Assembly (NCBI GenBank): GCA_026389415.1
Contig: JAPLHX010000075.1
Coordinates: forward strand, 1-18,374
DNA: 18,374 nt
Source of the DNA: Coprothermobacterota bacterium
Lineage (GTDB): Bacteria; Caldisericota; JANLFM01
Reading direction: 5' to 3'
In this document: positions 6,228-14,690 of the stretch, in pieces
Position numbering within the stretch: the first letter of the stretch is position 1
How the letters are laid out: each line of letters begins with the position of its first letter
The notes under the pieces: model-generated
The model's database searches: none
What the model saw: only the letters and a program-made list of their open reading frames with translations
Told to the model about the DNA's origin: nothing
Made by a program: the position numbers and the translations under genes

Positions 6228-7907
6228 TTACGTGCTTCCACGGGGCTTGCGCTCCGGCAGCATCCGGCCGGGAAGGAAGAAGCTGAGGAGAAAACCGAGC
6301 AGGCCCAACGCCCCGATCGCCGTCACCGCATCGCGCAGTGACGCGTCCCGGGCTTGGGTGTTGATCCGCACCATTTCGTTGGCGATGGGTTGGGGCTCGT
6401 CCTTCGTCTTCAAATATGCGATCAGCTCTGCGTTGCTCACCGTTTGAGCGTCTTTTTCAGCCATCTGCTCCAACTTTGGCTTGTCCTCCGCCGTCAAGAC
6501 GGTGCTCTGGTTGATCCCGGCGGAAAGACCAGTGATCAGTGTTGCGATCAGTACTGCGCCGGCCACCGCCGTGCCCAACGCGCCGCCCAGGTTGGAGAAA
6601 GCACGATTCAGCCCGGAGATGTCTCCTTGCTCGCTGATCGGTACGGAGGATTGAACCAGGTTCAGCAATGGAGCCGTAGTCAGCCCCAGGCCAAGCCCGA
6701 CGATGATCAACCCCGGCATCACGCTTACGCTGGAGGCAGAAGAGCTCATTGTCAGGCCGACGACTAGAATCCCCACCGACGTGATCAGCAGGCCGGCCGA
6801 CACCATCAGCTTGGGTGTGAATCTGGCCATCACTTTGCTGACTTGTGTGGCAACCAAGATCAGGACGATCGTCAGCGGCAAAAGGGTGAGGCCCGCCTGG
6901 AAGGCGTTGAAGCCCAGGCCGATCTGGAGGAAGAGCGGCACAACGAACAGCAAACCTGCCTGCATGAACATCTGCACGATGATGACCGGCAAGCCGATGC
7001 TGGCCGCCCGCAGTTTGAAGATGGTGAGGTCGATCAATGGTTGCTTTTTCACCCGTACCCGCTGCCGTTGCCACAGCACGAACAAGGCCAGGAGCACCAG
7101 CCCGATTAGGACGAAAACGATTACCGGCGAGATTCCCCCTTTGGGGATCAACTGAGTGTTCCCGATGAGGAATGCTTTGCGCGCCGTCAGCCAGCCATAG
7201 ACGCTGGCCTGCAGGATCCCCATCACCACGAAGGCGAGCCCCAGGGCCGACAGAACGGCGCCCAGAAAGTCCAGCCTAGGCCGCGCGCCTTCCTCCTTCG
7301 GAACCACCAGCTTGCGCGAGAGCAGCACCACGATGATCACCACCAGGACCTCCATCGCGAAAGAAGCCCGCCAGGTCAGAAAGGTGGTCAGGAAGCCGCA
7401 AAGCAGGGGCCCGAGAGCCGCTCCGGCTGCTGCCGCCATGCCGATCACGGCGTAGCCGCGCACCCGAGCCTTACCCTCCGGGAAGATGATCGCGATCATG
7501 GCGAAGATGGCCGGGATCATCAGAGCTGAGCCGATGCCCTCCAACAATGACCAGCCGGCGATCATCAAGCCCAGATTGGGGCTTAGGGCAGTGGTCAAGG
7601 CGCCGATGCCGTAGATGATAACGCCCAGGGTGAAGGTTCGTTTCCGTCCCCAGATGTCGCCCAACTTGCTGCCGATGATCATGAACGCCGCCATCACCAG
7701 TGAATAGGTGGTCAGAGCGGCCTGGACGCCGGTGACGGTGGTGTGCAGGTCCTGCACGATGCGGGAGACGGCCACGTTCATGGCAGTGGTGTCATAGGCG
7801 TTGATGACCTGAGCCAATCCCAGCACAAGCAGCACGAATCCGGCAGACATTGCCTGCTTGCTGATGGGCGCTCCCTTTGCCGTAGCCACCTGGTTAGCTT
7901 TGTCCAT
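6228..7907 (-). CDS. MFS drug exporter, DHA2 (EmrB/QacA) type
   Basis: A 559-residue integral membrane protein, the length of 14-helix DHA2 exporters, which use the proton gradient to expel drugs or other amphiphiles. Motif A appears as GSKLGDIWGRKR (about residues 79-90) after helix 2. AYDTTAMNVAVSRIVQDL matches the helix 1 motif D1. GAALGPLLCGFL is motif C of antiporters. The C-terminal loop ENQ/K-rich segment (TAEDKPKLEQMAEKDAQT) precedes the last helix. The ATG at 7907 follows AAAGGGG at about five bases. No regulator gene is adjacent, which is unusual for this family. The natural substrate is unknown. Confidence 0.92.
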   Translation of the reverse strand: MDKANQVATAKGAPISKQAMSAGFVLLVLGLAQVINAYDTTAMNVAVSRIVQDLHTTVTGVQAALTTYSLVMAAFMIIGSKLGDIWGRKRTFTLGVIIYGIGALTTALSPNLGLMIAGWSLLEGIGSALMIPAIFAMIAIIFPEGKARVRGYAVIGMAAAAGAALGPLLCGFLTTFLTWRASFAMEVLVVIIVVLLSRKLVVPKEEGARPRLDFLGAVLSALGLAFVVMGILQASVYGWLTARKAFLIGNTQLIPKGGISPVIVFVLIGLVLLALFVLWQRQRVRVKKQPLIDLTIFKLRAASIGLPVIIVQMFMQAGLLFVVPLFLQIGLGFNAFQAGLTLLPLTIVLILVATQVSKVMARFTPKLMVSAGLLITSVGILVVGLTMSSSASSVSVMPGLIIVGLGLGLTTAPLLNLVQSSVPISEQGDISGLNRAFSNLGGALGTAVAGAVLIATLITGLSAGINQSTVLTAEDKPKLEQMAEKDAQTVSNAELIAYLKTKDEPQPIANEMVRINTQARDASLRDAVTAIGALGLLGFLLSFFLPGRMLPERKPRGST

Positions 7908-8294
7908 TCGTTTCCCCTTTCCCGGGTATCCTCGCGAGCATGGTCAGATCAAGCACCACCATCCGCAACCGACACATGCGCCTATGCTACCACTCTGGCG
8001 CAGCGTGACCAATGGTTCGTCCGCCCGCCATCAACAGAAGCAGCCAGCCACCAAGACCCTTCTAAGCAGAGTCATGAGCAACCCGATCCGGCTCCGGCTC
8101 CAACGAATCCGGATGGTCCCCAACGAGTGTCTTCCGCTCCTCTCCTCCAGCCGGTTCTCCCGGTTCACTGTCTTCCGGGATGAAAATTGAGCGGTTCACT
8201 GTGTATGCCGGCTTGTTTGCCGATGGCGGAAGGGTGCCACGCCAACATCGAGGGCCATTGCCCCACTCACCGCAGCGCCCGTAGAATAGGGGCA
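7908..8294. other. divergent intergenic region
   Basis: 387 bases between the minus-strand MFS gene and the plus-strand channel gene. No gene is supported. It must hold the promoters of both, but no strong sigma-70 pair was found. The only clear structure is a direct repeat at 8161-8202. Confidence 0.55.
8161..8202. repeat. direct repeat CGGTTCACTGT x2
   Basis: CGGTTCACTGT occurs at 8161-8171 and again at 8192-8202, exactly 31 bases apart, about three helical turns. A partial third unit CGGTTC lies at 8152-8157. It is upstream of the channel gene start at 8295 and could be a regulator-binding array. Confidence 0.45.
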
Positions 8295-9056
8295 ATGGAC
8301 CACAATCAGCTCACTCCCGCGTCGATGGAATCACCCCCGCCCGATGCTCCCGGCCAGGGCACCGCCGGCTCAGGCAAGCCCCGCGCCTGGCACGGCAACC
8401 GGCCCCGCACGCATCCTCTGGCACTGTTGCTAGTGCTGTTAGTCTATATGATCGCCACCCTTGCCTGGAACTGGCAGGGGTTGCCGGCAAGGCTAGTGTG
8501 GGCCTCGCTGGGGTCGCTGATACCGCTGGTGTCGATGACCGGCCTGCGCGGGGAAAAGACGCGCTTGCTGCACGCTCTGACCGTGCTCGGCGCCCTCCAG
8601 GTGGTGGCCCTCTGGAGCTATTGCATTGTGCCGATGACGTCCACCATGCTCGTCGAGTCGATCGTTTCCACCGTCTTCTACAGCTACCTCACCGTGCTGC
8701 TGGTGGCTTACCTGGGTCGCAGCCGGAAGGTGAACGCCAATACAGTCTACGCCGCCGCCACCGTCTTCCTGCTGCTGGGCATTGCCTGGAGCCAAGTCCA
8801 TCACTTGATCGCGTTGGCCGTGCCAGGCTCTTACACTGCCGGGATGAACCCCACCGACTACCTCTACTTCTCCTTCACCGCTCTCACCACCACTGGTTTC
8901 GGCGACCTCCTGGCGACCTCCTCGCCGGCTCGACTGGCGACGCTGCTGGAGGAGGTCATGGGCACCCTCTACGTGGCGATTCTGATCGGCCGGATCGTTG
9001 GCATCACCGTCTCCCGCACGGCCCACGGAAAAGGCTCAGACATAGAAGAAGAGTGA
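8295..9056 (+). CDS. potassium channel-like membrane protein (Ion_trans_2 pore)
   Basis: A 253-residue protein with about six predicted membrane helices: LALLLVLLVYMIATLAW, LVWASLGSLIPLVSMTGL, TVLGALQVVALWSY, VESIVSTVFYSYLTVLLVAYL, TVYAAATVFLLLGIAW and the last one after the pore. The pore loop SFTALTTTGFGDLLA (filter near residues 198-203) reads TTGFGD, a variant of the potassium filter TVGYGD. The ion selectivity is therefore likely but not certain. There is no charged S4 voltage sensor and no RCK/TrkA domain; the C-terminus is only about 20 residues past the last helix. The ATG at 8295 is chosen for its AGGGG five bases upstream; the frame is open to 8187, but that part is Cys/Pro-rich and unlike a leader. 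Confidence 0.82.
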   Translation: MDHNQLTPASMESPPPDAPGQGTAGSGKPRAWHGNRPRTHPLALLLVLLVYMIATLAWNWQGLPARLVWASLGSLIPLVSMTGLRGEKTRLLHALTVLGALQVVALWSYCIVPMTSTMLVESIVSTVFYSYLTVLLVAYLGRSRKVNANTVYAAATVFLLLGIAWSQVHHLIALAVPGSYTAGMNPTDYLYFSFTALTTTGFGDLLATSSPARLATLLEEVMGTLYVAILIGRIVGITVSRTAHGKGSDIEEE

Positions 9057-9508
9057 CCGGACCAGCGCGCTTCCAGCGACGCAACTCCGACTGTCTCCAC
9101 TGGAAAAGGAAAGAGAAGGAGTTGTCAACGAATCGCGTCGCTGAACCTGACGCACCTCTGTGGAGAAATTGCTGAAGCAGTCAAGGGTCAGTCAGGGATG
9201 TTGTTGAATTCTCTATCACAACGAGTGTTGTCTTGGAACGGAATGCCGCCGACACGTTTCATCCGGGATGATTTCCCGCTTCTCAATGCCGCACACAATC
9301 CTGACTTCTCCCCGACTCTGCCTTTTGTGGGAGACTTGAGGGATGGCAGTCACGGTGGCCATGGATACCACAACCAGCCGACGCTGACCCTCAACGAGCG
9401 GCCCGGTTTCATCCGGCAAGAGCCCGGATCAGCAGGAAGAAAGGCTTGCGGGAAGAAGGCCCGACTGATATGAAGAAAAGAGAGATTTAGGAGAAAGGAT
9501 CTCACGCA
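9057..9508. other. gene-poor stretch between the channel and GNAT genes
   Basis: 452 bases with no recognised gene. A 91-codon plus-strand frame at 9198-9473 has no recognisable domain or clear ribosome site and is not called. A small inverted repeat ACAAC-GAGT-GTTGT stands at 9218-9231. The promoter of the acetyltransferase gene is probably here, but I could not place it. Confidence 0.5.
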
Positions 9509-10042
9509 ATGTTGAAAGGAAACACGATTGATTTGAGCGTTTTGGAGCGGTCACAACTACCCATTCTTCACGAGTGGTTCAATGATGTCGATTTCGTCGG
9601 CGAGTTCGAGCCCTTCGACCAGGACAGTCTGGCCGGCTTGGAGAAGTGGTTCGACGGGATGAGCGGGAGCCAATCTTTCTTGATCCAAAAGAAGGATGGC
9701 GCTTCCATCGGCACCATCAGCTATTTCAAGAGCAAGGACTGCACCGGCATCGGCTACATGCTGGTGCCGCAGGAACGCGGCAAGGGGTACGGCAGCGAGG
9801 CCGTGCAGATGATGGTGGACTACCTCTTTCTGCACAAAGACATCGTCCGCATCCAGGCCGAGACGCACCCCGACAACCTGGGATCACAGCGAGTCTTGGA
9901 GAAGGTCGGCTTCACCAAGGAGGGCCTCATCCGCCGTTCCTTCTTCAGTCGCGGCGTCTACCGCGATACCGCGATGTGGAGCATCCTGCGGGACGAGTGG
10001 AAAGAGCCGAAGATTCTGCCGATCGGTTATCGCAAGCCCTAG
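9509..10042 (+). CDS. GNAT family N-acetyltransferase (RimJ/RimL-like)
   Basis: A 177-residue acetyltransferase that should transfer an acetyl group from acetyl-CoA to an amine. The acetyl-CoA-binding motif A is QERGKGYGSEAV (residues 88-99), preceded by the strand GIGYMLVP. HPDNLGSQRVLEKVGFTKEG is the usual motif B region of RimJ/RimL enzymes, which acetylate protein N-termini, antibiotics or small amines. The acceptor is not predictable. The ATG at 9509 follows AGGAGAAAGGA by 8-10 bases. It is alone on plus, convergent with the flavin reductase-like gene 98 bases away. Confidence 0.9.
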   Translation: MLKGNTIDLSVLERSQLPILHEWFNDVDFVGEFEPFDQDSLAGLEKWFDGMSGSQSFLIQKKDGASIGTISYFKSKDCTGIGYMLVPQERGKGYGSEAVQMMVDYLFLHKDIVRIQAETHPDNLGSQRVLEKVGFTKEGLIRRSFFSRGVYRDTAMWSILRDEWKEPKILPIGYRKP

Positions 10043-10140
10043 GCCGGAGGCATAGGCACCGTTGCGACGCGTCGAAGCGAGAGGTTCCGTTAAGAGTTTC
10101 GGTCTCAGCCGGCTCGGACGGGCGAATCTATCTCCGGGAG

Positions 10141-10722
10141 CTATAGTTGTTCCTTCAATTCGTTTCCAACGGAGAACGCACTGCCAAGTTTGTCGCCGAT
10201 ACTGTAATACGCCATACTGCCGAATGAACCCCACAGCATTGGTCGCACCTTCTCGATGTCGGGAAGTTGATTTGGACCTAGAACCTCGCTATCAGCGACC
10301 ATTCCGACAATTTCTCCAATGAACATTGTATGCCTGCCAAGATCGACCTGCCTGACCAACTTGCATTCAAGGGCATAGGGAAATTCTTTTACGATTGGGG
10401 CATTGACCAGTTTGCTCTTTTCCGGAGTGAGGCAGGCCTTCTTGAATTTGTCGCACTCTCTTCCCGACACCATGCCGATAAAGTCGGCCTCCTTGAGATA
10501 CTTTTCAGAGGGAATATTCACTGTGAATGCCTCGGCTTGTTTGATGTTGTGATAACTAAGCGTCGCTTCCCGGAGAGACACACTAATACACGGCGGCCGG
10601 CTTGATGCGATTCCTCCCCAGGCGGCCGTCATGATATTAGGCCTGCCATCGGAGCCATATGTTCCAATGATAAGCACCGGAGAGGGGAGCAATATCGTTT
10701 GTGCTGGAAGGAAAAGTTTCAT
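10141..10722 (-). CDS. flavin reductase-like domain protein (FMN-binding split barrel)
   Basis: A 193-residue protein of the flavin reductase-like family, which bind FMN and reduce flavins or act in small oxidoreductase systems. It opens with PAQTILLPSPVLIIGTYGSD, then PNIMTAAWGGIASSRPPCIS and YHNIKQAEAFTVNIPS, the standard order of the split-barrel core; VDLGRHTMFIGEIVGMVAD is also typical. The start is the ATG at 10722, which follows AAGGAGATAACG; the frame is open eight residues further, but without a ribosome site. It is preceded by an ArsA remnant and a hydrolase gene on the same strand and may share their transcript. Confidence 0.9.
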   Translation of the reverse strand: MKLFLPAQTILLPSPVLIIGTYGSDGRPNIMTAAWGGIASSRPPCISVSLREATLSYHNIKQAEAFTVNIPSEKYLKEADFIGMVSGRECDKFKKACLTPEKSKLVNAPIVKEFPYALECKLVRQVDLGRHTMFIGEIVGMVADSEVLGPNQLPDIEKVRPMLWGSFGSMAYYSIGDKLGSAFSVGNELKEQL

Positions 10723-10738
10723 CGTTATCTCCTTTTTA

Positions 10739-11080
10739 TTATTCATTCAGGTACTTGATTGCGCCGTTCGGGGCGAGGAGCCTGTCGTGAACGGGCGGCG
10801 GACTATTGTACAGCAGGTCCCCCACGGTGCGAAGGATGTCGAGCTCCGAGAGGTCCCGGTCTAAAAGCGGCAGCCGGACCCTTGTGAGATTCTCGAACCG
10901 GGCCTCGATCTGCTCCAGGAAACGTCCCTGCACTTCCGCTCGGGAAGAAAGGAAACGGTTGCCCTCAATGACTTCCGGCAGGATGCACTGGTTGACGACG
11001 AGCGCCAGGATTTTCTGGGCAATGGCAGTGGCATCTTTCGCGCGTTTGGTTTCCAGCATCACCAGTCCAGGCCGGAGGCC
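10739..11080 (-). pseudogene. 3' remnant of an ArsA/GET3-type ATPase gene
   Basis: A minus-strand frame ending at 10739 reads VMLETKRAKDATAIAQKILA, then LVVNQCILPE, FLSSRAEVQGRFLEQIEARF and RVRLPLLDRDLSELDILR. That is the C-terminal third of the anion-transporting ATPase (ArsA/GET3) family. The P-loop, switch regions and two thirds of the domain are absent. The frame is cut by the TGA of the upstream hydrolase gene at 11081-11083, only seven codons before its first possible start (GTG 11060-11062), with no ribosome site. It is best explained as a deletion joining the hydrolase 3' end to the tail of an arsA-like gene. It is not likely to be a working protein. Confidence 0.75.
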
Positions 11081-12025
11081 TCAGCCGGTCCGGTCCAGCA
11101 GATAGTCTAGGCCTCGGCCTAGCCTTGAATCGAAATCGACAGGAAACCAGTCTCCCTCTCCTGCCTTGTCTTCAACTTCGCAGGCAACCCCCCGAGCCTG
11201 GAGTAAAGACGACAGAGCCAATGAGTTCGCGCGACTTTCGTCCAGGTCCCCGGTGATGATATAGCCGCGCAAACTCGACGGGAACCCCGCATCCAGCAGG
11301 GCAGGCCATTCATCCATTTCCGGCAGGTAAGGGCAAAACACCAGGAACCCACAAGCGCCGACCGTTCCCTTCAGGGCGTGCTCGATCGCTCTTTGTCCGC
11401 CGAAGGAAAAGCCACCCAAAACGATTCGACCAGGGTCCACCGGGTATTGCGGCGGCAGGGATCGGAAACACCCCTCCAGGTCTCGCTGGGCCAGTGGTCC
11501 ATCATCCCAGATGTACCCGCCCCTCCAGTGTCCCAGCGACGATTCCGCCATGGCCAGCAACCAGCCGCGGGAAGCCAAAGAACGCCAAAACCGGCTCTCC
11601 CAAACCGCCGAATGGGTGTTCCCATGCAAGGCCAGGAAAAGAGGCCAGGGGGGATCTCCGTGTTCCGGAGCCAACGTGTAGTGCTTTGGTTCCCGCTTTA
11701 AATCGGCTTCTCTTTGCCCCAGGCTCATCTCCACCAACCGCTCGAATTCCGGCAATCCCTGCAGCGGCTCAAACGAGGGGGATTTGCGCAGGAAGAATTC
11801 GGAATACCAACCGCCGGCATCCAGCACCTCCTTCAGCCATTGAAGCGCTTGGGGAATCCGCCCCAACCTGACAGCAGCGCACATCCGCAAGTAGGCGAAC
11901 TCGTCCGCTTCCAGCGGGAATCGATGGACGCTCTCCTCCGCCAGGGTTTCCGCTTGAGCGTATTCCTTGCTGCGAAATAGCGAATCGATCTCCTGCAGCA
12001 CTTCGATCGAAGTCTTTTCCTTCAT
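11081..12025 (-). CDS. TPR-containing alpha/beta hydrolase, probably without its catalytic His
   Basis: A 314-residue protein. Residues 1-110 form a TPR-like helical region (EVLQEIDSLFRSKEYAQAE, LRMCAAVRLGRIPQALQWLK). Residues 115-314 form an alpha/beta hydrolase of the phospholipase/carboxylesterase type. LALHGNTHSAVW carries the oxyanion region, GGFSFGG the nucleophile Ser207, and ITGDLDE the acid Asp260 or Asp262. In relatives the histidine sits in a G-H-x-(Y/F)P-x-DF pattern; here that place reads GEGDWFPVDF with Asp292 instead. One base change (CAC to GAC) would explain it. The protein may be inactive or use another His. The ATG at 12025 follows AGGAGG at eight bases. Its 3' end adjoins the ArsA remnant. 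Confidence 0.82.
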   Translation of the reverse strand: MKEKTSIEVLQEIDSLFRSKEYAQAETLAEESVHRFPLEADEFAYLRMCAAVRLGRIPQALQWLKEVLDAGGWYSEFFLRKSPSFEPLQGLPEFERLVEMSLGQREADLKREPKHYTLAPEHGDPPWPLFLALHGNTHSAVWESRFWRSLASRGWLLAMAESSLGHWRGGYIWDDGPLAQRDLEGCFRSLPPQYPVDPGRIVLGGFSFGGQRAIEHALKGTVGACGFLVFCPYLPEMDEWPALLDAGFPSSLRGYIITGDLDESRANSLALSSLLQARGVACEVEDKAGEGDWFPVDFDSRLGRGLDYLLDRTG

Positions 12026-12177
12026 TGTGCAATCCTCCTGTGTTTTAATGGTTCGGACGCCCCTTTACCGTATGGCGCATCCTATTGGATGGCTGACTTG
12101 CCAATTTGGTTTTTTCTTTTGGATCTCATAAGTCGATGACCGCTGCGAGGGATCGAGGATGACCTGGCTCAACCCTC

Positions 12178-12208
12178 TTGACAAACAGAGTTGGAAAGAA
12201 AGTAAGTT
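12178..12208 (+). promoter_or_regulatory. possible promoter of the glycosyltransferase gene
   Basis: TTGACA (12178-12183), 19 bases, then TAAGTT (12203-12208). The long spacer and weak -10 recall promoters driven by MerR-type regulators, but no symmetrical operator is clear. A TATGAT at 12218-12223 lacks a good -35 partner. A strong ribosome site AAGGAGG is at 12241-12247. Confidence 0.3.
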
Positions 12209-12253
12209 TTGTGGCCCTATGATTTGTAAATCAAACTGGTAAGGAGGACTTGT

Positions 12254-13558
12254 ATGGTGATTACAATTCTGACAGCCGGTACCAGAGGAGATACGCAACC
12301 GTATATTGCGCTGGGGATGGAGCTGAAAAAAGCAGGCCATGCGGTTCGCATTGCAGCATTTGAAAACTATCAGACCTTTGTTACAAGCTTTGGTCTAGAG
12401 TTCTATCCAATCAAGGGGGATGTTTCCAGCGTCGCTGCTAGTGACAGCGTAAGAGGTGCGATGTCCGCCGACAATCCTCTCAAGCTCGTCTTCAGTTTTA
12501 ATAAACTTAGGTCCTTTGTGTTTGATCTACAAAAGGATTTTTTCGATGCCTGTATCGGATCGGACGCTATCGTATACCATCCGGGTGTTCCCATCGGCTA
12601 TTTTGTTGCTCGAACTCTCAAAATCCCCAGCATTCTTGCGACTCCTTTTCCGATGACACCTACCAAGGAGTACCCGTCATTGCTTTTCTACGGCACGGTT
12701 CGACTCGGTAGGAAATTCAATTTTCTAACCCATAAAATCCTTGAGAAAGCAATGTGGTTTGCTTCCAGCTCCGCCATTAAAAGATTCTGGCAGAAGGAAT
12801 TTGGTCACGCTCCGGAGGATTTCGCCTGTCCATTTGGCCGGCAAAACAGCAAGAACTTGCCGACAGTGATTTCCTGCAGCAACTATGTCTTTCCCAGGCC
12901 GCACGATTGGCCAGAGCATGTTACCAGCACCGGCTATTGGTTCTTAGATGATGAGGCGGACTGGAAACCCTCCAGTGGTTTGCTCGATTTTATCCAGCGG
13001 GGATCGCCGCCACTGTATGTTGGTTTTGGAAGCATCGTCGATTCCGCTTCAGCCGTGCAAACAACAGAGTTGATCATTAATGCGCTTAAACGTTCCGGAC
13101 AGCGTGGGATCTTGGCAACTGGGTGGAATGCCATGTCCAAAACGGATCCTATTCCCGAAGAGATCTTCATGCTGGAAAGCGCCCCCCACTCCTGGCTGTT
13201 TCCCCGCATGGCGGCCGTGATCCATCATGGAGGCGCCGGAACGACTGCCGCGGCTTTAAGAGCCGGCGTTCCCAGTGTTGTGATCCCTCATAGCAATGAT
13301 CAATTCGCGTGGGGAAAGCGCGTGCATGAACTGGGAGTAGGTGCAAAACCGATTCCCCGGAAAAAGCTGACAGCGGAAAAACTATCCGATGCGATTCGGC
13401 TTGTCTTGACGAAAGAAATAAACGATGCAGCAAGGGAATTGGGAAGAAAGATTCAAAGCGAAAATGGAGCCGAGACAGCGGCCAAAATCATAACGAATTG
13501 TCTTGAGCAAAAAGATCTGAAGGTGGCAATTGATAATCCATCGAAGAGGGAGTTCTAA
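12254..13558 (+). CDS. GT1-family glycosyltransferase (UGT/macrolide glycosyltransferase-like)
   Basis: A 434-residue two-domain GT-B enzyme that transfers a sugar from an NDP-sugar to a lipid, sterol or natural-product acceptor. The N-terminus MVITILTAGTRGDTQPYIAL is the hallmark of the UGT51/MGT group, with GHAVRIAAFENYQTFV following. The nucleotide-sugar signature HHGGAGTTAAALRAGVPSVV begins near residue 323, followed by IPHSNDQFAWGKRVHELGVG. The length is typical. The ATG at 12254 follows AAGGAGG at six bases. It looks AT-richer than its neighbours and lies alone on plus, divergent from the hydrolase, so it may have arrived separately. The acceptor is unknown; such enzymes can inactivate macrolides or decorate lipids. 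Confidence 0.92.
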   Translation: MVITILTAGTRGDTQPYIALGMELKKAGHAVRIAAFENYQTFVTSFGLEFYPIKGDVSSVAASDSVRGAMSADNPLKLVFSFNKLRSFVFDLQKDFFDACIGSDAIVYHPGVPIGYFVARTLKIPSILATPFPMTPTKEYPSLLFYGTVRLGRKFNFLTHKILEKAMWFASSSAIKRFWQKEFGHAPEDFACPFGRQNSKNLPTVISCSNYVFPRPHDWPEHVTSTGYWFLDDEADWKPSSGLLDFIQRGSPPLYVGFGSIVDSASAVQTTELIINALKRSGQRGILATGWNAMSKTDPIPEEIFMLESAPHSWLFPRMAAVIHHGGAGTTAAALRAGVPSVVIPHSNDQFAWGKRVHELGVGAKPIPRKKLTAEKLSDAIRLVLTKEINDAARELGRKIQSENGAETAAKIITNCLEQKDLKVAIDNPSKREF

Positions 13559-13621
13559 TACCTTATGGGCATTTCCTAATTTGCCAGGGTAAGAGCATCT
13601 AATCACCCATTGCCCGCGCGC

Positions 13622-13683
13622 TCAGTTGATACCTCCCAAGTAGATGCGAGCATCCGAATCGATACTTAAGGCGAACACCGCAC
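13622..13683 (-). pseudogene. 3' remnant of a second Nudix hydrolase gene
   Basis: On minus, the bases end in AVFALSIDSDARIYLGGIN and a TGA at 13622-13624. The intact Nudix gene at 15685-16227 ends AVLAHGIDPDARIYLGDTN. The similarity (about 58 of 69 bases, 13613-13681 against 15676-15744) continues nine bases past the stop, so the two come from a common locus. It stops beyond about 13683, and no Nudix box or start is present, so only a gene end is left. Confidence 0.75.
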
Positions 13684-13717
13684 CCCGATTCGCGCCGATT
13701 TTTGTTCGTTCTCCGCC

Positions 13718-14491
13718 CTACGCTTTTTCTTGATCTCCGGTGATGTCAAACCCGCGCAGGCGCAGCTGCTCCAGCAGATCCTTGGGTGAGGAGAACCACT
13801 GCCCCCATTTGCGCGAGATGTGCTCGGTCCAGGAGTAATCCTTGTAGCTGAAGGTTTCCTCTCGCTCCACTTCCAGGCTGATCTTGGCGCGCAGCTTGCG
13901 GTAATAATCCTGCTGCAAGTAGCCGTCGTCCATCACCTGCATGGCCTCGCTCACCTGCGCGTCGGTCAGCTTGGGGTAGGCGTCCTCGAACAGCGTAAAT
14001 AACAGCGGGTAGCGCGGGCGGGGCGGAAAATCCTCGTCCGGATAACCCATCACTAGCTCGACCAGCGGGAAGACCCGCAGCGGCAGTTTGAACTGCTTGG
14101 CGATTTTATCGGCCATGTAGGGCGTGCCACCCAGGAAGCAGGTGCCCAACCCCAGGCTCTCGGCGGCCACCACCATGTTCTCGGCCATGTAGGCGGCGTC
14201 CTGGATGCCGAACATCAGCAGCAGCAGGTGGTTGGTGCGCAGCTCCCAGCCGCGCTGCCGCATGAAGCGCTCCAGCTTGTAGATGTCCACGCAGATGATG
14301 AAGTGCAGCGGCGCGCTGAAGGGGCCTTTGCGCTTGCGCGAGAGCAGCACGCTATAAAGCTGCGAAGCGAAGGGGGCTTGTTGCCCGGCGCGCATGATGG
14401 TTTCTACGATTTCATCGCTGGGCTGCTCGGGCTTGTACTTGCGCACCGAGCGATGATTGAGCATGGTCTGAATCACGGGATTGATTTCCAT
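13718..14491 (-). CDS. NfsA/FRP-like nitroreductase
   Basis: A 257-residue FMN-dependent NAD(P)H oxidoreductase of the nitroreductase superfamily, closest to the NfsA/flavin reductase P branch by length. HRSVRKYKPEQ near residues 13-23 is the FMN phosphate-binding signature, and YMAENMVVAAESLGLGTCFLGG is the conserved helix/FMN loop. LVELVMGYPDEDFPPRPR contains the typical GYP motif. It would reduce nitroaromatics, quinones or flavins in the cytoplasm; the in vivo substrate is unknown. The ATG at 14491 follows AAAGGAG at eight bases. A Nudix gene remnant lies 35 bases past its stop. Confidence 0.9.
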   Translation of the reverse strand: MEINPVIQTMLNHRSVRKYKPEQPSDEIVETIMRAGQQAPFASQLYSVLLSRKRKGPFSAPLHFIICVDIYKLERFMRQRGWELRTNHLLLLMFGIQDAAYMAENMVVAAESLGLGTCFLGGTPYMADKIAKQFKLPLRVFPLVELVMGYPDEDFPPRPRYPLLFTLFEDAYPKLTDAQVSEAMQVMDDGYLQQDYYRKLRAKISLEVEREETFSYKDYSWTEHISRKWGQWFSSPKDLLEQLRLRGFDITGDQEKA

Positions 14492-14581
14492 AAGCGGGGC
14501 TCCTTTGAGATAAAAATAACAGAATTCAGCCGGTGGCGGTTATCGGTTAGCGGAAACTTATTGGTTTTGTGTCGTTATATC

Positions 14582-14690
14582 TTATCTCCCGTCGGCAGTC
14601 TCTTGTTTGGCCCGGATGATGAAGTCGGCCAGCGGCATGGGGCCGGGGTTTTCGCCGCTGGAATCGCTAAGAATCAAGACTTGACCCCAC
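14582..14690 (-). pseudogene. possible orphan C-terminal gene fragment
   Basis: On minus this frame reads WGQVLILSDSSGENPGPM, then PLADFIIRAKQETADGR and TAA at 14582-14584. It looks like the ordered end of a protein, while the frame further upstream (to 14821) is Arg/Ser/Pro-rich and not protein-like. I do not recognise the family. It could be another gene end left by rearrangement, or chance. The surrounding stretch 14492-14845 (354 bases) holds no other gene I can support. Confidence 0.3.
14674..14689. repeat. REP-like palindrome TCAAGACTTGA with CCCC tail
   Basis: TCAAG-A-CTTGA (14674-14684) is a perfect palindrome followed by CCCCA. From memory, the string TCAAGACTTGACCCC is seen beside REP-associated Y1 transposase genes in many genomes. 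No such transposase is here, so this is at most a remnant. Confidence 0.3.

Noticed and set aside
9198..9473. 91-codon plus-strand frame before the GNAT gene.
   Set aside because: No recognised domain or good ribosome site; GC-rich sequence gives such frames by chance.
10065..10074. Palindrome CGACGCGTCG between the convergent GNAT and flavin reductase-like genes.
   Set aside because: No T run follows on either strand, so it is not a terminator, and nothing else ties it to function.
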